A DNA stretch of 64,000 bases, from positions 62,001 to 126,000 of the forward strand of contig NZ_CAJHCQ010000017.1 of NCBI RefSeq assembly GCF_904848665.1. The letters run 5' to 3'. Below the pieces are notes generated by a model, which saw nothing but the letters and a program-made list of their open reading frames with translations, was not told where the DNA came from and did no database searches. The translations under genes and the position numbers were made by a program. Source of the DNA: Paraburkholderia hiiakae. GTDB taxonomy: Bacteria > Pseudomonadota > Gammaproteobacteria > Burkholderiales > Burkholderiaceae. This document shows, piece after piece, positions 28,911-38,406 of this stretch (the stretch's first letter is position 1; every line of letters begins with the position of its first letter).

Positions 28911-30572
28911 ATGCGTAATCTGACGATTCGAAAAGGGCTGTTGCTCGTGCTCTGCACGTTCGCGGCGATGCTGGTGGTGGGCGCTGCGGTAGGTGTCCTG
29001 ATGATCGGCCGCGCCGACGATTCGGCGCGTTTCATCCACGAAGTCGCGCGCCAGGACGCGCTCGCGCTCGCCTTGCGCGAGGACGCGGCGCTTGCGCAAA
29101 CGGCACTGGCGCGCGCGTACCAGGCTGCGAAGGAAACGAGCGATGCAGCGGCGAGCGCCGAAGCGCAAAAGCGGGCGCAGCAGGACGCACGCGATCTCTT
29201 CGATCAGGCCGCGAAGCACGGCACCGCGCTGCGCACGAGCGCACCGTTCGACACGGCTGCGGTCCAGCAGCGCGACGCCTTGCTCGCCACGTGGGGCACG
29301 CTCGCGGATGCGCTGCGGCGCGCGGCCACGGCGCTCGAAGCTGGCGACACGGCAACGTATGCCACGCTTGCCGCCGGAGATGTCACCAGCGCGAATGCGC
29401 AGTTTTCGGCAAGCGTGAGCGCTTTGCGCGCGAACGCGGACGCCGCCATGCGCGCGACGCTCGACCAGGGCGAGCGCGAGCACGACTGGGTGATGGCGAT
29501 GGTGGCGGTGGGTTTGTCAGGCGCGTTGGCGCTCGTCGTCGCGACCCATATGGCGCTGCGCCGCCTCGTTACGGCGCCGCTTAAGGAGGCGGTGGAAGTG
29601 CTGAACCAGATCGCCGCGAACGATCTCTCGGTCCACATAGCCGGTGGCGGGCGCAACGAAATCGGGCAGTTGCTCGGCGCGATGCGGCGCATGCAAGGCG
29701 GTCTGAGCCATACGGTGCGCAGCGTGCGCACGAGTTGCGATGCGATCAATACGGGCGCCCGCGAAATCGCGGCGGGCAACCTCGATCTGTCGAGCCGCAC
29801 GGAGCAGCAGTCGGCGTCGCTGGAGCAGACGGCGTCGAGCATGGAGCAGCTCACGTCGAGCGTGCGTCAGAACGCGCAGCACGCGAACGCCGCGAGCGCG
29901 CTCGCCGCTGGGGCGGCGGATGTCGCACAGCGTGGTGGACGCGTGGTCGAGCACGTGATCGAAACGATGGAGGAGATCAGCCGCAGCTCGGGCAAGATCG
30001 CGGACATCATTGGCATCATCGACGGCATTGCGTTTCAGACCAATATCCTCGCGCTCAACGCTTCGGTCGAGGCCGCGCGCGCGGGCGAGCAGGGGCGCGG
30101 CTTCGCGGTCGTCGCGGGCGAGGTGCGCATGCTCGCGCAGCGCAGCGCCGCAGCGGCGCGCGAGATCAAGTCGCTGATCGACGCCTCGGTGCATGACGTG
30201 CGCAATGGCCGCTCGCTCGTGGGCGAAGCGGGTGCGACGATGGCCGAGATCGTCGCATCGGTGGATAAGGTGTCGGGCCTCATGAAGGAGATCGCCTCGG
30301 CCACCGTGGAGCAGAGCGCGGGCATCGAGCAGGTCGAGACGGCGGTGAGCCAGATGGATCAGGTCACGCAGCAGAACGCGGCGCTCGTGGAAGAGGCGGC
30401 GGCTGCCGCGGAGTCGCTCGAGCAGCAGGCAAGCCAGATGGCCGAAGCGGTGGCGACGTTCCGCGTGAACGAGACGGCGGACACGCCGGAGGGGGCGCCG
30501 CTGGTTACTCAGTCGGCCATTGGGCACGAGGAAGGCGCGCCGCCCGCGCATGCACTGCCTGCGGCCGCATAA
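28911..30572 (+). CDS. Methyl-accepting chemotaxis protein
   Basis: A 553-residue chemoreceptor. Helix 1 is at about 8-32, the periplasmic sensor is an Ala-rich helical region (about 33-195), and helix 2 ([20 protein letters not shown]) is followed by HAMP. The cytoplasmic tip contains [20 protein letters not shown] and [20 protein letters not shown]. The C terminus is a flexible acidic tail without an NWETF-type tether. The gene follows the unknown small protein by 15 bp with a GAAGAAGG ribosome site. Its stop is only 4 bp from the end of the convergent GntR gene. Confidence 0.93.
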   Translation: MRNLTIRKGLLLVLCTFAAMLVVGAAVGVLMIGRADDSARFIHEVARQDALALALREDAALAQTALARAYQAAKETSDAAASAEAQKRAQQDARDLFDQAAKHGTALRTSAPFDTAAVQQRDALLATWGTLADALRRAATALEAGDTATYATLAAGDVTSANAQFSASVSALRANADAAMRATLDQGEREHDWVMAMVAVGLSGALALVVATHMALRRLVTAPLKEAVEVLNQIAANDLSVHIAGGGRNEIGQLLGAMRRMQGGLSHTVRSVRTSCDAINTGAREIAAGNLDLSSRTEQQSASLEQTASSMEQLTSSVRQNAQHANAASALAAGAADVAQRGGRVVEHVIETMEEISRSSGKIADIIGIIDGIAFQTNILALNASVEAARAGEQGRGFAVVAGEVRMLAQRSAAAAREIKSLIDASVHDVRNGRSLVGEAGATMAEIVASVDKVSGLMKEIASATVEQSAGIEQVETAVSQMDQVTQQNAALVEEAAAAAESLEQQASQMAEAVATFRVNETADTPEGAPLVTQSAIGHEEGAPPAHALPAAA

Positions 30573-30576
30573 GACG

Positions 30577-31320
30577 CTAACGCCAGGCCTGCGTGAACTC
30601 GCCGATCACGCGTGCGAGATGCGCCTGCATCGCCGCCCGCGCGGCGCACGCGTCGCGCGCCATGATGGCCGAGAAGATGCGCTGGTGGTCTTCCTGCGAC
30701 GCGGCGCGCAAAGCGGGCGTATGGAAGTGCTCCTCGATCTTCTTCCACAGCGGGTCGGCGCGTGAGTTGTCCCACATCGCGCTCACCACCTGCCGCAGCA
30801 TGTCGTTTCCCGTCGCGCTCGCAATGGCCAGGTGGAACTCGCGGTCAGCAGCCTCGTTCGCGGCCTTGTCGTCCATGTTTTCGCGCATCGCGCGCAACGC
30901 GGCGAAGAGGCGGTCGAGGTCCGAATCCTTGCGTTCGGTCGCGGCGAGCGCCGCGATCCCGCTTTCGATCACGTCCCGCGCGCGCAGCGTCTCGATCGGG
31001 CCCGGCCCGCGCGGCAGTTCGAACGCGATAGTGCGCGCCTCTTGCGCTTCGGCCACATAGATACCCGAGCCTACGCGCACCTCGACCACGCCTTGCACTT
31101 CCAGCGCGATGATCGCCTCTCTCACCTGCGTGCGGCTCACGCCGAAACGCTCAGCGAGCGTGCGCTCGGAAGGCAGGCGGGCGCGGGGCCCGGCCGGCGT
31201 GCGCCCGACTTCGCCCGCCGCGATCAGGTCGTAGATCTGTTTCGCGAGGCCGACGTAGGAGCGGTCGGCCGCGTCCGCATCGGCGGCGCGACCGGTTGGC
31301 GTGTGCGAAAGATCGGCCAT
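30577..31320 (-). CDS. GntR-family regulator, FadR subfamily (FCD domain)
   Basis: A 247-residue regulator. The winged helix (about 20-90) has LPSERTLAERFGVSRTQVRE and ALEVQGVVEVRVGSGIYV. The helical FCD domain (about 105-240) shows metal-site-like residues in DREFHLAIASATGN and EDHQRIFSAIMARD. It diverges from a sugar-type ABC operon across a 400-bp gap that contains TGGT-N2-ACCA boxes typical of this subfamily, so it very likely represses that operon in the absence of its substrate. The ATG at 31320 was chosen since an upstream in-frame extension crosses the operator region. Confidence 0.9.
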   Translation of the reverse strand: MADLSHTPTGRAADADAADRSYVGLAKQIYDLIAAGEVGRTPAGPRARLPSERTLAERFGVSRTQVREAIIALEVQGVVEVRVGSGIYVAEAQEARTIAFELPRGPGPIETLRARDVIESGIAALAATERKDSDLDRLFAALRAMRENMDDKAANEAADREFHLAIASATGNDMLRQVVSAMWDNSRADPLWKKIEEHFHTPALRAASQEDHQRIFSAIMARDACAARAAMQAHLARVIGEFTQAWR

Positions 31321-31374
31321 CCAGGATTCTCGAAAGCGTCGAAGCCGCCAGGCGGCGGCTGAGGTTCGGCAAAA

Positions 31375-31384
31375 TGGTACACCA
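31375..31384. promoter_or_regulatory. GntR/FadR-type operator box 1
   Basis: TGGTACACCA is a perfect palindrome of the form TGGT-N2-ACCA, the core reported for FadR-subfamily regulators such as UxuR/ExuR. It lies 55 bp upstream of the GntR start codon, suited to autoregulation. Confidence 0.6.
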
Positions 31385-31473
31385 GTTGCCACGCCATCAC
31401 GCATAGAGGCGACGTGGGTTTCCGTCCGATTTATGCCCGATTTATGCCCAGACTGGCCCTGCGCCGGGTCCAC

Positions 31474-31508
31474 TGGTAAACCACTATCGCGCACCGATTG
31501 GTATGCCA
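31474..31508. promoter_or_regulatory. GntR/FadR-type operator boxes 2 and 3
   Basis: TGGTAAACCA (31474-31483) and TGGTATGCCA (31499-31508, one mismatch) are spaced 25 bp start to start. With box 1 they make a three-site array between the divergent genes, likely controlling the ABC operon. Confidence 0.6.
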
Positions 31509-31722
31509 GTACTGTCAGACGGGGTGGCGTTCACGCATGCCCGTCGTTTTGCTTCGAGGGGACGCCTTTGAAGATGTCATTTCGCTGGTTCGGCGCGTCC
31601 GATCCAGTCCCGCTGCAGCACATCCAGCAAGATTCCCCGCTTCACGCACACGGTGTCGGCCATTCCCGACCCGCCCGGTGCGCCGGCTATCAGTAAGTTC
31701 TATCCGACAAAAAGGAGACAAC

Positions 31723-32850
31723 ATGCTTTCAGGAATCCAGGTGCTTCGAGCGGCGGCGACCGCGGCAATGGCGCTGTGCGCAAGCGCGGCTTTCGCGCAG
31801 GCATCGATCGTTTCCGGGCCGCCCAGCGACCCCACGTGTATGGTCCCCTGGAAGACCGACACGAAGTTCATCAAGTATCCGAAGAAGAGCGGGCCGTACC
31901 GCATTGCGCTCGTGAACGGCTATATCGCGAACACCTGGCGTATCCAGATGATCAAGACGGCCAAGGCCTATACGGCGCAACCGGCTGTGGCCGCCAAGCT
32001 CAAGGAATTCAAGGTCGTCTCGACCGGCGAGGATGTCCCGGCGCAGATCTCAGCCGTCAATAACTTCATCGACGCCGGCTACGACGCGATCATCGTCGAC
32101 GCGCAGAATCCCGCCTCGTTCGGTCCCGCGATCCGCCGCGCGAAGAAAGCCGGCGTCGTGCTGGTCGCGTTCGACAATACGCTCGACAGTGAAGACGCGA
32201 TCAACGTGGACGTCGACCAGTACGGGCTTGGCGTGCTGTGGGCCAAGTGGCTCGCGAGCCATCTGCCGAGCGGCGGCAAGGTGCTGGAAGTGCGCGGCGT
32301 GGCGGGCACGTCGGTCGACACCGACCGGCACAATGGTTTCACGAAGACCCTGGACGAGACCGGCAAGAAGTGGAACGTCGTGCAGGTCTACGGCAAGTGG
32401 GACGACGCCGTCGCGCAGAAGGCCACGGCCGACGCGATTGCCGTGCAGGGCCATTTCGACGGCATTTCGGCGCAGGGCGGCGACACGGGTGTCGTGCGCG
32501 CGATGATCGATGCGAAACATCCGTTCGTGCCGTTCGGCGGCGAGACGGAGAATGGCTTTCGCAAGTTCTGCGCGCAGTACGGAGCCCAGGGCCTGAAGTG
32601 CACGTCGGCGGGCAGCGGACCTGCGCAGGTGGCCGTGGCGATCAAGACGGCGCTTGCCGCGCTCGACGGCCAGACGGTTCCCGTGGCGATCAAGCTGCCG
32701 CTCGACGTCACCGACGACTCGAAGCTGAAGGCGGGCGCGAACTACTTCCCGAACGAGTCGGACAACTTCTTCGTGGGCAATTCGTTTCCCACTTGCGGCA
32801 TCAACTTCTCCGCGCAGGAGATCATGACGCAGAGCCAGGGCAACCAGTGA
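31723..32850 (+). CDS. Sugar-type ABC transporter periplasmic binding protein
   Basis: A 375-residue protein of the RbsB-like family (periplasmic-binding protein fold type I). The signal peptide ends at about ASAAFA. The mature part has IALVNGYIANTWRIQMIKTA, DAIIVDAQNPASFGPAIRRA and VVLVAFDNTLDSEDAINVDV, typical of this fold. The ATG at 31723 has AAAGGAGA upstream. It heads an operon of ATPase and two permeases. The ligand is probably a sugar or polyol, but no catabolic gene adjoins to indicate which. Confidence 0.88.
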   Translation: MLSGIQVLRAAATAAMALCASAAFAQASIVSGPPSDPTCMVPWKTDTKFIKYPKKSGPYRIALVNGYIANTWRIQMIKTAKAYTAQPAVAAKLKEFKVVSTGEDVPAQISAVNNFIDAGYDAIIVDAQNPASFGPAIRRAKKAGVVLVAFDNTLDSEDAINVDVDQYGLGVLWAKWLASHLPSGGKVLEVRGVAGTSVDTDRHNGFTKTLDETGKKWNVVQVYGKWDDAVAQKATADAIAVQGHFDGISAQGGDTGVVRAMIDAKHPFVPFGGETENGFRKFCAQYGAQGLKCTSAGSGPAQVAVAIKTALAALDGQTVPVAIKLPLDVTDDSKLKAGANYFPNESDNFFVGNSFPTCGINFSAQEIMTQSQGNQ

Positions 32851-32886
32851 ACGCGTGAAGACGGGCGACGTGACGGGAGACGAAGC

Positions 32887-34467
32887 ATGCAGCAGGATGC
32901 AGAGCAGCCGTTCTTTCAGATGTCCGGCGTGTCGAAAAGCTACGGCGGCGCCGTGGCGCTCGATCACGCGGACCTGGCAGTACGAAGGGGCCGCATTCAC
33001 GCGATCCTGGGTGAGAACGGCGCAGGCAAGTCCACGCTGCTGAAGGTGATGTCCGGCGTCGTACAGCCGGACGAGGGCGTGATGCATCTCGATGGCCGCG
33101 AAGTCTCGTTTGCTTCGCCCGCCGAGGCGAACGCGGCCGGCATTGTCTGCGTGTATCAGGAACTGTCGCTGATTCCCGACCTGAGCGTGGCCGACAACAT
33201 CTTCGCTTCGAATCCGCCGCGCCGCTTTGGCATGATCGACCGCCGGGCGCAGCGCCGCCAGGCCGAGGAAGCGCTCGCGCGTGCGGGTGCGGCCGATATC
33301 AATCCGCTCGCGAAAGTCCGCGACCTGCCGCTGTCGCGCCAGCAGATGGTCGAGCTTGCCAAGGGGCTCGCGCACGAACCGCGCATTCTGATCCTCGACG
33401 AGGCCACCTCGGCGCTCACCGCGGCCGACGTGGCGCGCGTGATCGAGGTGCTCAAGCGCCTGCGGCAAGAGGGGCTGGCTATCCTCTTCATTTCGCACCG
33501 CATGCACGAGGTGAAGGCGCTCGCGGACGAATGCACCGTCTACCGCAATGGCCGTCATGTGATGAGCTTCGAGGCGGGCGCGCGCTCGGATAATGAGGTC
33601 ATCGAAATGATGATCGGCCGGAAGTACCAGCATGCTTTCCCGGACAAACCCGCGCAAAAGCCCGAGCAGTTGAGCGTCGCCGCTCCGGTTCTCGCCTGTC
33701 ACGACCTTGCGTGGAGCGACACGCTGCGAGGCATCAGCTTTTCGCTGAAGCCCGGTGAAATTCTCGGTCTCGGCGGCCTCGACGGGCAAGGGCAGCGCGA
33801 ACTCCTGCTCGCGCTGTTCGGCGTGCTGCGTGGTTGCGCGGGCAAGATCGAGATCGACGGGAAGGCCGTGTCGATCGGCAGCCCGGTTGCCGCGCGCGCC
33901 AAGGGAATCGGCATGGCACTGATCCCGGAGGACCGCAAGACCGAAGGCCTGATGCTGCCGATGTCGGTGCGAGAAAACCTCTCGTTTGCCGCCCTCGATC
34001 GCATGTCCACCGCCGGCGTCATCGATCGCGACCGTCAGCAGTCGTTCGTAGACCGAATGATGGAACTCCTCGCGATCAAATCGCACGGCGTCGACGCGCC
34101 AGTGGGCTCGCTGTCGGGCGGCAACCAGCAGAAGGTGGTCATCGCGAAGTGGCTGATCCGCAAGCCCAGAATCCTGCTCCTGAGCGACCCGACGCGCGGC
34201 ATCGATGTGGGCACCAAGCAGGAGCTTTATCAGTTGCTCAGGCGTCTTGCCGACGAGGGCGCCGCGATCCTGTTCTATTCGACCGACTACGACGAGTTGA
34301 TCGGCTGCTGCGACCGCGTGCTCGTGCTTTACGAAGGCAGGATCAAGAAGGAACTCGTCGGGCCGGCGATCACCGAACAGAACCTGATCGCGAGCGCACT
34401 GGACCTGCCGGTTGGACAAATCGCGCAGGTTGCGCAAGCTTCGCCTTCCACAGGAGTCGCGCCATGA
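32887..34467 (+). CDS. Sugar-type ABC transporter fused dual ATPase
   Basis: A 526-residue RbsA/XylG-type ATPase with two fused domains. The first has a full Walker A (GENGAGKST) and Walker B (ILILDEATSAL). The second has the usual degenerate P-loop of this class (GGLDGQGQREL) with signature LSGGNQQK. Its Walker B reads LLLSDPTRGID where LDEP is normal, so only the first site is expected to hydrolyse ATP. The stop overlaps the next gene by 4 bp. Confidence 0.9.
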   Translation: MQQDAEQPFFQMSGVSKSYGGAVALDHADLAVRRGRIHAILGENGAGKSTLLKVMSGVVQPDEGVMHLDGREVSFASPAEANAAGIVCVYQELSLIPDLSVADNIFASNPPRRFGMIDRRAQRRQAEEALARAGAADINPLAKVRDLPLSRQQMVELAKGLAHEPRILILDEATSALTAADVARVIEVLKRLRQEGLAILFISHRMHEVKALADECTVYRNGRHVMSFEAGARSDNEVIEMMIGRKYQHAFPDKPAQKPEQLSVAAPVLACHDLAWSDTLRGISFSLKPGEILGLGGLDGQGQRELLLALFGVLRGCAGKIEIDGKAVSIGSPVAARAKGIGMALIPEDRKTEGLMLPMSVRENLSFAALDRMSTAGVIDRDRQQSFVDRMMELLAIKSHGVDAPVGSLSGGNQQKVVIAKWLIRKPRILLLSDPTRGIDVGTKQELYQLLRRLADEGAAILFYSTDYDELIGCCDRVLVLYEGRIKKELVGPAITEQNLIASALDLPVGQIAQVAQASPSTGVAP

Positions 34468-35444
34468 GCGCTCTGCGTTACTGGTATGCGGAAAATCGCG
34501 GGACGGCGTTCGCGTTCGGCCTGTTCGTCCTGATGTTCGCGATCTATCTCTTCAACTATCCGTCGAGTTTGTCGGCGAATGTGTTTCAGACCGCGGCGAA
34601 CAAGGCGGTGCTGCTCGCGCTGGTGTCGATGGGCCAGGCGCTCGTCGTGCTCACGGCCGGCATCGATCTCTCTATCGGCATGATGCTCGTGCTGACGAAT
34701 TGCATTGGCTCGTGGATCGTCACGGGCGACGCGCTGCATAGCGCGCTCGGCATTGTTGGTGTGCTTGCAGCGGGCGCGTTGTGTGGCGCGCTCAATGGCG
34801 TGATCATCATTTTCGGCCGTCTGCAACCGATCGTGACGACGATCGCGACGGGCGCCGTCTACTACGGAATCGCGCTGCTGCTGCGCCCCGTGCCCGGCGG
34901 AACGATCAACGACGATCTCGCCGACGCCCTGACCGGCAAGGTCGCGGGCATCGTGCCGGCGAGCCTGCTGATTCTCATTGCGGCGGTGGTGATCGTCTGG
35001 ATTCCTTTCAAACGCTCGGCTGTGGGGCGTGCGGCGTATGCGACCGGTTCGTCCGAACCCGCGGCCTTTCTCTCCGGCATGCCGATCCGCCGCGCGAAGT
35101 TCGCAAGCTACACGCTGGCGGGGCTGCTCGCCGCGATAGGCGGCCTCTTCCTGACCTTCTTCACCGACACCGGCGAAGCGAGCCTTGGCAGCGCCAACTC
35201 GTACACGCTCTTTTCAATTGCCGCCGTGGTGATCGGCGGCGTGTCGCTGCTCGGCGGCAAGGGCAGTGCGATTGGCGCGGTCTTCGGCGCGTTCGCGTTC
35301 CGCTCGATCGGCGACCTGCTGTTCGTGTTCAACGTCGACGCGCTGTGGCAGCCGCTATTCCAGGGCGTGATTCTTCTGCTTGCTGTCGCGATCGGCGCAT
35401 GCGGGCTCTTCAGCGTACGCAACCGTCTGGAGTGGTTCCAATGA
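34464..35444 (+). CDS. Sugar-type ABC transporter permease 1
   Basis: A 326-residue RbsC-family permease with about eight to ten membrane helices. Conserved segments are LTAGIDLSIGMMLVLTNCIG and, near the C terminus, AVVIGGVSLLGGKGSAIGAV. Translation starts in the ATPase stop (ATGA), and its own stop overlaps the second permease (ATGA). It should pair with the second permease as a heterodimer. Confidence 0.9.
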   Translation: MSALRYWYAENRGTAFAFGLFVLMFAIYLFNYPSSLSANVFQTAANKAVLLALVSMGQALVVLTAGIDLSIGMMLVLTNCIGSWIVTGDALHSALGIVGVLAAGALCGALNGVIIIFGRLQPIVTTIATGAVYYGIALLLRPVPGGTINDDLADALTGKVAGIVPASLLILIAAVVIVWIPFKRSAVGRAAYATGSSEPAAFLSGMPIRRAKFASYTLAGLLAAIGGLFLTFFTDTGEASLGSANSYTLFSIAAVVIGGVSLLGGKGSAIGAVFGAFAFRSIGDLLFVFNVDALWQPLFQGVILLLAVAIGACGLFSVRNRLEWFQ

Positions 35445-36427
35445 GCGGCGTTTCTGCAAGCACCCGGACCACGTTCGTGTCGAGGCTCACGCGCAGGATC
35501 GACAAGCCGATCGTGATCGCGTTCGGGTGCATCATTGCGCTGCTGCTCGTCGGCGGGATGTATTCGCGCAACTTCACGTCGCCGGAGTACATCCTGCTGC
35601 AACTGAAGGTCGGCGCATTTCTCGGGATTATCGCGACCGGGCTGATGATGGTGATTCTGCTCGGCCACATCGATCTGTCTCTGCCGTGGACGATCACGGT
35701 CGGCGCAATGATGGCGTGCGCCGTGTCGGGTCATGGCGAACTCGGGCAAATTCTCGCGATTCCGGTCGGCATTGGTTGCGGCGTGCTGATCGGCATCGTC
35801 AACGGCATTCTCGTCGCACTCCTGCGCATTCCTTCGATGATCGCGACGCTCGCGACCAACGCGGTCGCGCAGGGCATCATGATTGTCTACACGGGCGGAT
35901 CGTCGCCGCAGGATTCCGCGCCGCCCGTCATGCGATGGCTTGCCGCGGGCTGGCTCGTCCCCGGCGTGCCCAATGCTGTCGCGCTGTGGGTGGTGATCGG
36001 GGCCGCGACGATATTCCTGCTCTCGCGCACGACCTTCGGCCGCACGCTATACGCGATCGGCAACACCGAGCGCGCCGCATATCTCTCGGGCATCGATACG
36101 CGGCTCGTGACCGTGGCCGCGTTCGCCGTGTGCAGCGCATTCGCCGCGTTCGGCGGCGTGCTGCTCGCGGGTTACGCGTCGAAGGCGGCGCAGTCGATGG
36201 GCGACGCCTACCTGCTGCCCGCGATCGCGGCGGTGGTGCTCGGCGGCACGTCCATTCTGGGTGGCCGAGGCTCGTACCTCGGCACCGTGGCCGGTGCAAT
36301 CCTCATCACGCTGCTGCAATCGATCCTCTCGGTCGCGCAGATGCCGGAGGCGGGACGCCAGATCATCTACGGCGTGGTGATTGCCTCGATGCTGCTCCTG
36401 TACGGGCGCAGCAAGCGGGAAGCGTAA
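35441..36427 (+). CDS. Sugar-type ABC transporter permease 2
   Basis: A 328-residue RbsC-family permease with the same hallmarks as its partner: MVILLGHIDLSLPWTITVGA, IGNTERAAYLSGIDTRLV and AVVLGGTSILGGRGSYLGTV. It is the last gene of the operon and is followed by a good hairpin terminator. No sugar kinase, isomerase or dehydrogenase follows on the same strand. Confidence 0.9.
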   Translation: MSGVSASTRTTFVSRLTRRIDKPIVIAFGCIIALLLVGGMYSRNFTSPEYILLQLKVGAFLGIIATGLMMVILLGHIDLSLPWTITVGAMMACAVSGHGELGQILAIPVGIGCGVLIGIVNGILVALLRIPSMIATLATNAVAQGIMIVYTGGSSPQDSAPPVMRWLAAGWLVPGVPNAVALWVVIGAATIFLLSRTTFGRTLYAIGNTERAAYLSGIDTRLVTVAAFAVCSAFAAFGGVLLAGYASKAAQSMGDAYLLPAIAAVVLGGTSILGGRGSYLGTVAGAILITLLQSILSVAQMPEAGRQIIYGVVIASMLLLYGRSKREA

Positions 36428-36433
36428 GTTACG

Positions 36434-36466
36434 GGGGCGAGCCTACCGCTTGACTCGCCCCGTTTC
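36434..36466 (+). terminator. Rho-independent-like terminator of sugar ABC operon
   Basis: GGGGCGAG (36434-36441), 12-nt loop, CTCGCCCC (36454-36461), then GTTTC. It starts 6 bp after the permease stop and lies between convergent genes. The T-run is short. Confidence 0.65.
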
Positions 36467-36494
36467 AGTCAACCCGTCCGATCGAACGAGAACG

Positions 36495-37298
36495 TCACTG
36501 CACAGCCCGATAGCGCGGCGCGGGCGTGTTACTCGACAGTCGCGTGGACATCGCGCGGCGAGCCGTCTCGAACGTGTTCCATTGCTCCACGTCGTGCAGC
36601 GAAGGAATCGTCACGGTTTCGCCTCGCTCGAAGCCGGTGAGGGCGGCGCTCACCATGTCTTGCGCGGACATGACGATCGCACTGTCGAGATGTTCGAGCG
36701 GCAGTCCACCCGTCTCCCAGAACTCCGTAGCCGTGGCGCCGGGCAGCACCGCCTGCACGCGGATGCCCTTGTCCGCCAGTTCGTGATGCAGCGACTGGCT
36801 GAAGGCGAGCACGAACGCCTTGGTGCCGCCATACACGCCGTTGAGGATCTCGGGCGCGATGCTCACGATGGAGGCGATGTTGATGATCGCGCCGTTGCCG
36901 CGCGCGACGAACCCCGGCACGGCCGCATAGGTGAGCCGTGTGAGCGCGGTGACATTCAACTCGATCATGCGCGTCATGTAATCGACATCGCTCTCCACGA
37001 GCGGCGTGTGCGTGCCGATGCCCGCGTTGTTCACGAGCAGCGTGAGGCTGGCGTCGTCACGCAGGCGTGCTTCCACGGCGGCGAGATCGTCACGGTCGTT
37101 GAGGTCGGCGGCGAGCACTTCCACGTCGCGCTCGGTTTCGCTGGTGATGCGGTCCGCGAGCGCGGCGAGCCGGTCGCGATTGCGCGCGACGAGCACGAGG
37201 TCGTAGCCCTGGCGCGCGAGTTCTGCGGCGTACACGGCGCCGATGCCGGAAGACGCGCCGGTGACGAGCGCGGTGCCGCGATGAGATGGTTGGGTCAT
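36495..37298 (-). CDS. Short-chain dehydrogenase/reductase (classical SDR)
   Basis: A 267-residue NAD(P)-dependent oxidoreductase. The cofactor loop TGASSGIGAVYAAELARQGY, NNAG, the Ser region INIASIVS and the catalytic YGGTK (Tyr-x3-Lys) are all present. It belongs to the DltE-like SDR group. The ATG at 37298 has AAAGGAG upstream. It diverges from a DJ-1/AraC regulator 142 bp away, which may control it. The substrate is unknown. Confidence 0.88.
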   Translation of the reverse strand: MTQPSHRGTALVTGASSGIGAVYAAELARQGYDLVLVARNRDRLAALADRITSETERDVEVLAADLNDRDDLAAVEARLRDDASLTLLVNNAGIGTHTPLVESDVDYMTRMIELNVTALTRLTYAAVPGFVARGNGAIINIASIVSIAPEILNGVYGGTKAFVLAFSQSLHHELADKGIRVQAVLPGATATEFWETGGLPLEHLDSAIVMSAQDMVSAALTGFERGETVTIPSLHDVEQWNTFETARRAMSTRLSSNTPAPRYRAVQ

Positions 37299-37440
37299 GA
37301 TTGCACTCCTTTGCGTAGCGGCGCGCGTGGTTAGGTAACGTACGAGTGGCGCTGCTGTGAATGCATTCTGGCCGCGATTGACCGTGGCGCAAATGACGTA
37401 TATGGTCGCGTTTTAGGACATGCAGCGACAGGAGTAGGAC

Positions 37441-38394
37441 ATGCACCGCATCGGCTACCTGCTGAGCGACGGGTTCCAGGTGATGGCGCTCGCGACCCAA
37501 AGCGTTTTCGAATACGCGAATGTGGTGGCGGGCACGCCGTTTTACGCAATCGAGAACTATTCGGTGGCGGGCGGCGCGGTGCGTTCGTCGCTCGGCATGA
37601 GTGTGGACACGCAGCGCACGCCCGCGCCCACGCGCAGCCGAGTGGACACCTGGATCGTGGCGGGCGTGAACGATCCGCTTGCCGAGGCCGCACCGCCCGC
37701 GGTGCTGGCGTTCCTGCGCCGCGCGAGCGGTCGCGCGCGCCGGGTGGCGGGCATCTGCACGGGCGGCTTCGTGCTGGCCGAGGCGGGCCTGCTCGACGGC
37801 CGCCGCGCCACCATGCACTGGTTCTACGCGCGCGATTTGCAGCAACGCTTTCCCGAGGTTCGCGTGGAAGACGACCGCATCTATATCGTCGACGGTCCGG
37901 TCTGGACTTCTGCGGGCATGACAGCGGGGCTCGATCTCGCGCTCGCCATGGTCGAGCGCGACCTCGGCGCGGAAGTGGCGCGCTCGGTTGCGCACAAACT
38001 CGTCATGCATCAACGGCGCTCAGGCGGCCAGTCGCAGCATTCCGAAATGCTCGCGCTCGCGCCAAAATCCGACCGCATCCAGAACGCGCTCGACTACGCG
38101 CGCCGCAACCTGAGCCGCGCGCTGACGGTAGAGGAACTCGCCGAAGCCGTGCATCTGAGCCCGCGCCAGTTCAGCCGCGTATTCACGGCGGAAACGGGCC
38201 AGTCGCCCGCGCGCGCTGTGGAGGGGCTGCGCCTGGAGGCGGCGCGGCTCATGATCGAGCAGAGCACGCATCCGCTCGATGTCATCGCACGCGAGACCGG
38301 CTTTCGTGACCGGCGGCACATGCGGGAGGCGTTCGTGCGTGGCTTTGGCGTGCCGCCACAAGCGGTGCGGCGCGAGATGCGCGCGGGGGCGTAG
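37441..38394 (+). CDS. GlxA-type transcriptional regulator (DJ-1/PfpI + AraC domains)
   Basis: A 317-residue regulator. The N-terminal DJ-1/PfpI-like domain (about 1-185) has VAGICTGGFVLAEAGLLDGR at the nucleophile-elbow position. The C-terminal AraC domain (about 215-315) has LAEAVHLSPRQFSRVFTAET and GFRDRRHMREAFVRGFGVPP. AGGAG precedes the ATG. It diverges from the SDR gene and is convergent with another regulator of the same class. The ligand is unknown. Confidence 0.9.
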   Translation: MHRIGYLLSDGFQVMALATQSVFEYANVVAGTPFYAIENYSVAGGAVRSSLGMSVDTQRTPAPTRSRVDTWIVAGVNDPLAEAAPPAVLAFLRRASGRARRVAGICTGGFVLAEAGLLDGRRATMHWFYARDLQQRFPEVRVEDDRIYIVDGPVWTSAGMTAGLDLALAMVERDLGAEVARSVAHKLVMHQRRSGGQSQHSEMLALAPKSDRIQNALDYARRNLSRALTVEELAEAVHLSPRQFSRVFTAETGQSPARAVEGLRLEAARLMIEQSTHPLDVIARETGFRDRRHMREAFVRGFGVPPQAVRREMRAGA

Positions 38395-38406
38395 GCGAAA
38401 GCGCGA

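Larger units (their letters stand above)
31321..31722. other. Divergent control region, GntR gene / sugar ABC operon
   Basis: About 400 bp with no gene I can support. It carries three operator-like boxes and must hold both divergent promoters. An in-frame extension of the binding-protein gene begins here but lacks a ribosome site; the proper start has AAAGGAGA. Confidence 0.6.

Noticed and set aside
32050-34437. Long open frame on the minus strand across the sugar ABC ATPase (795 codons)
   Set aside because: It is a shadow of the binding-protein and ATPase genes, with no domain and no ribosome site.
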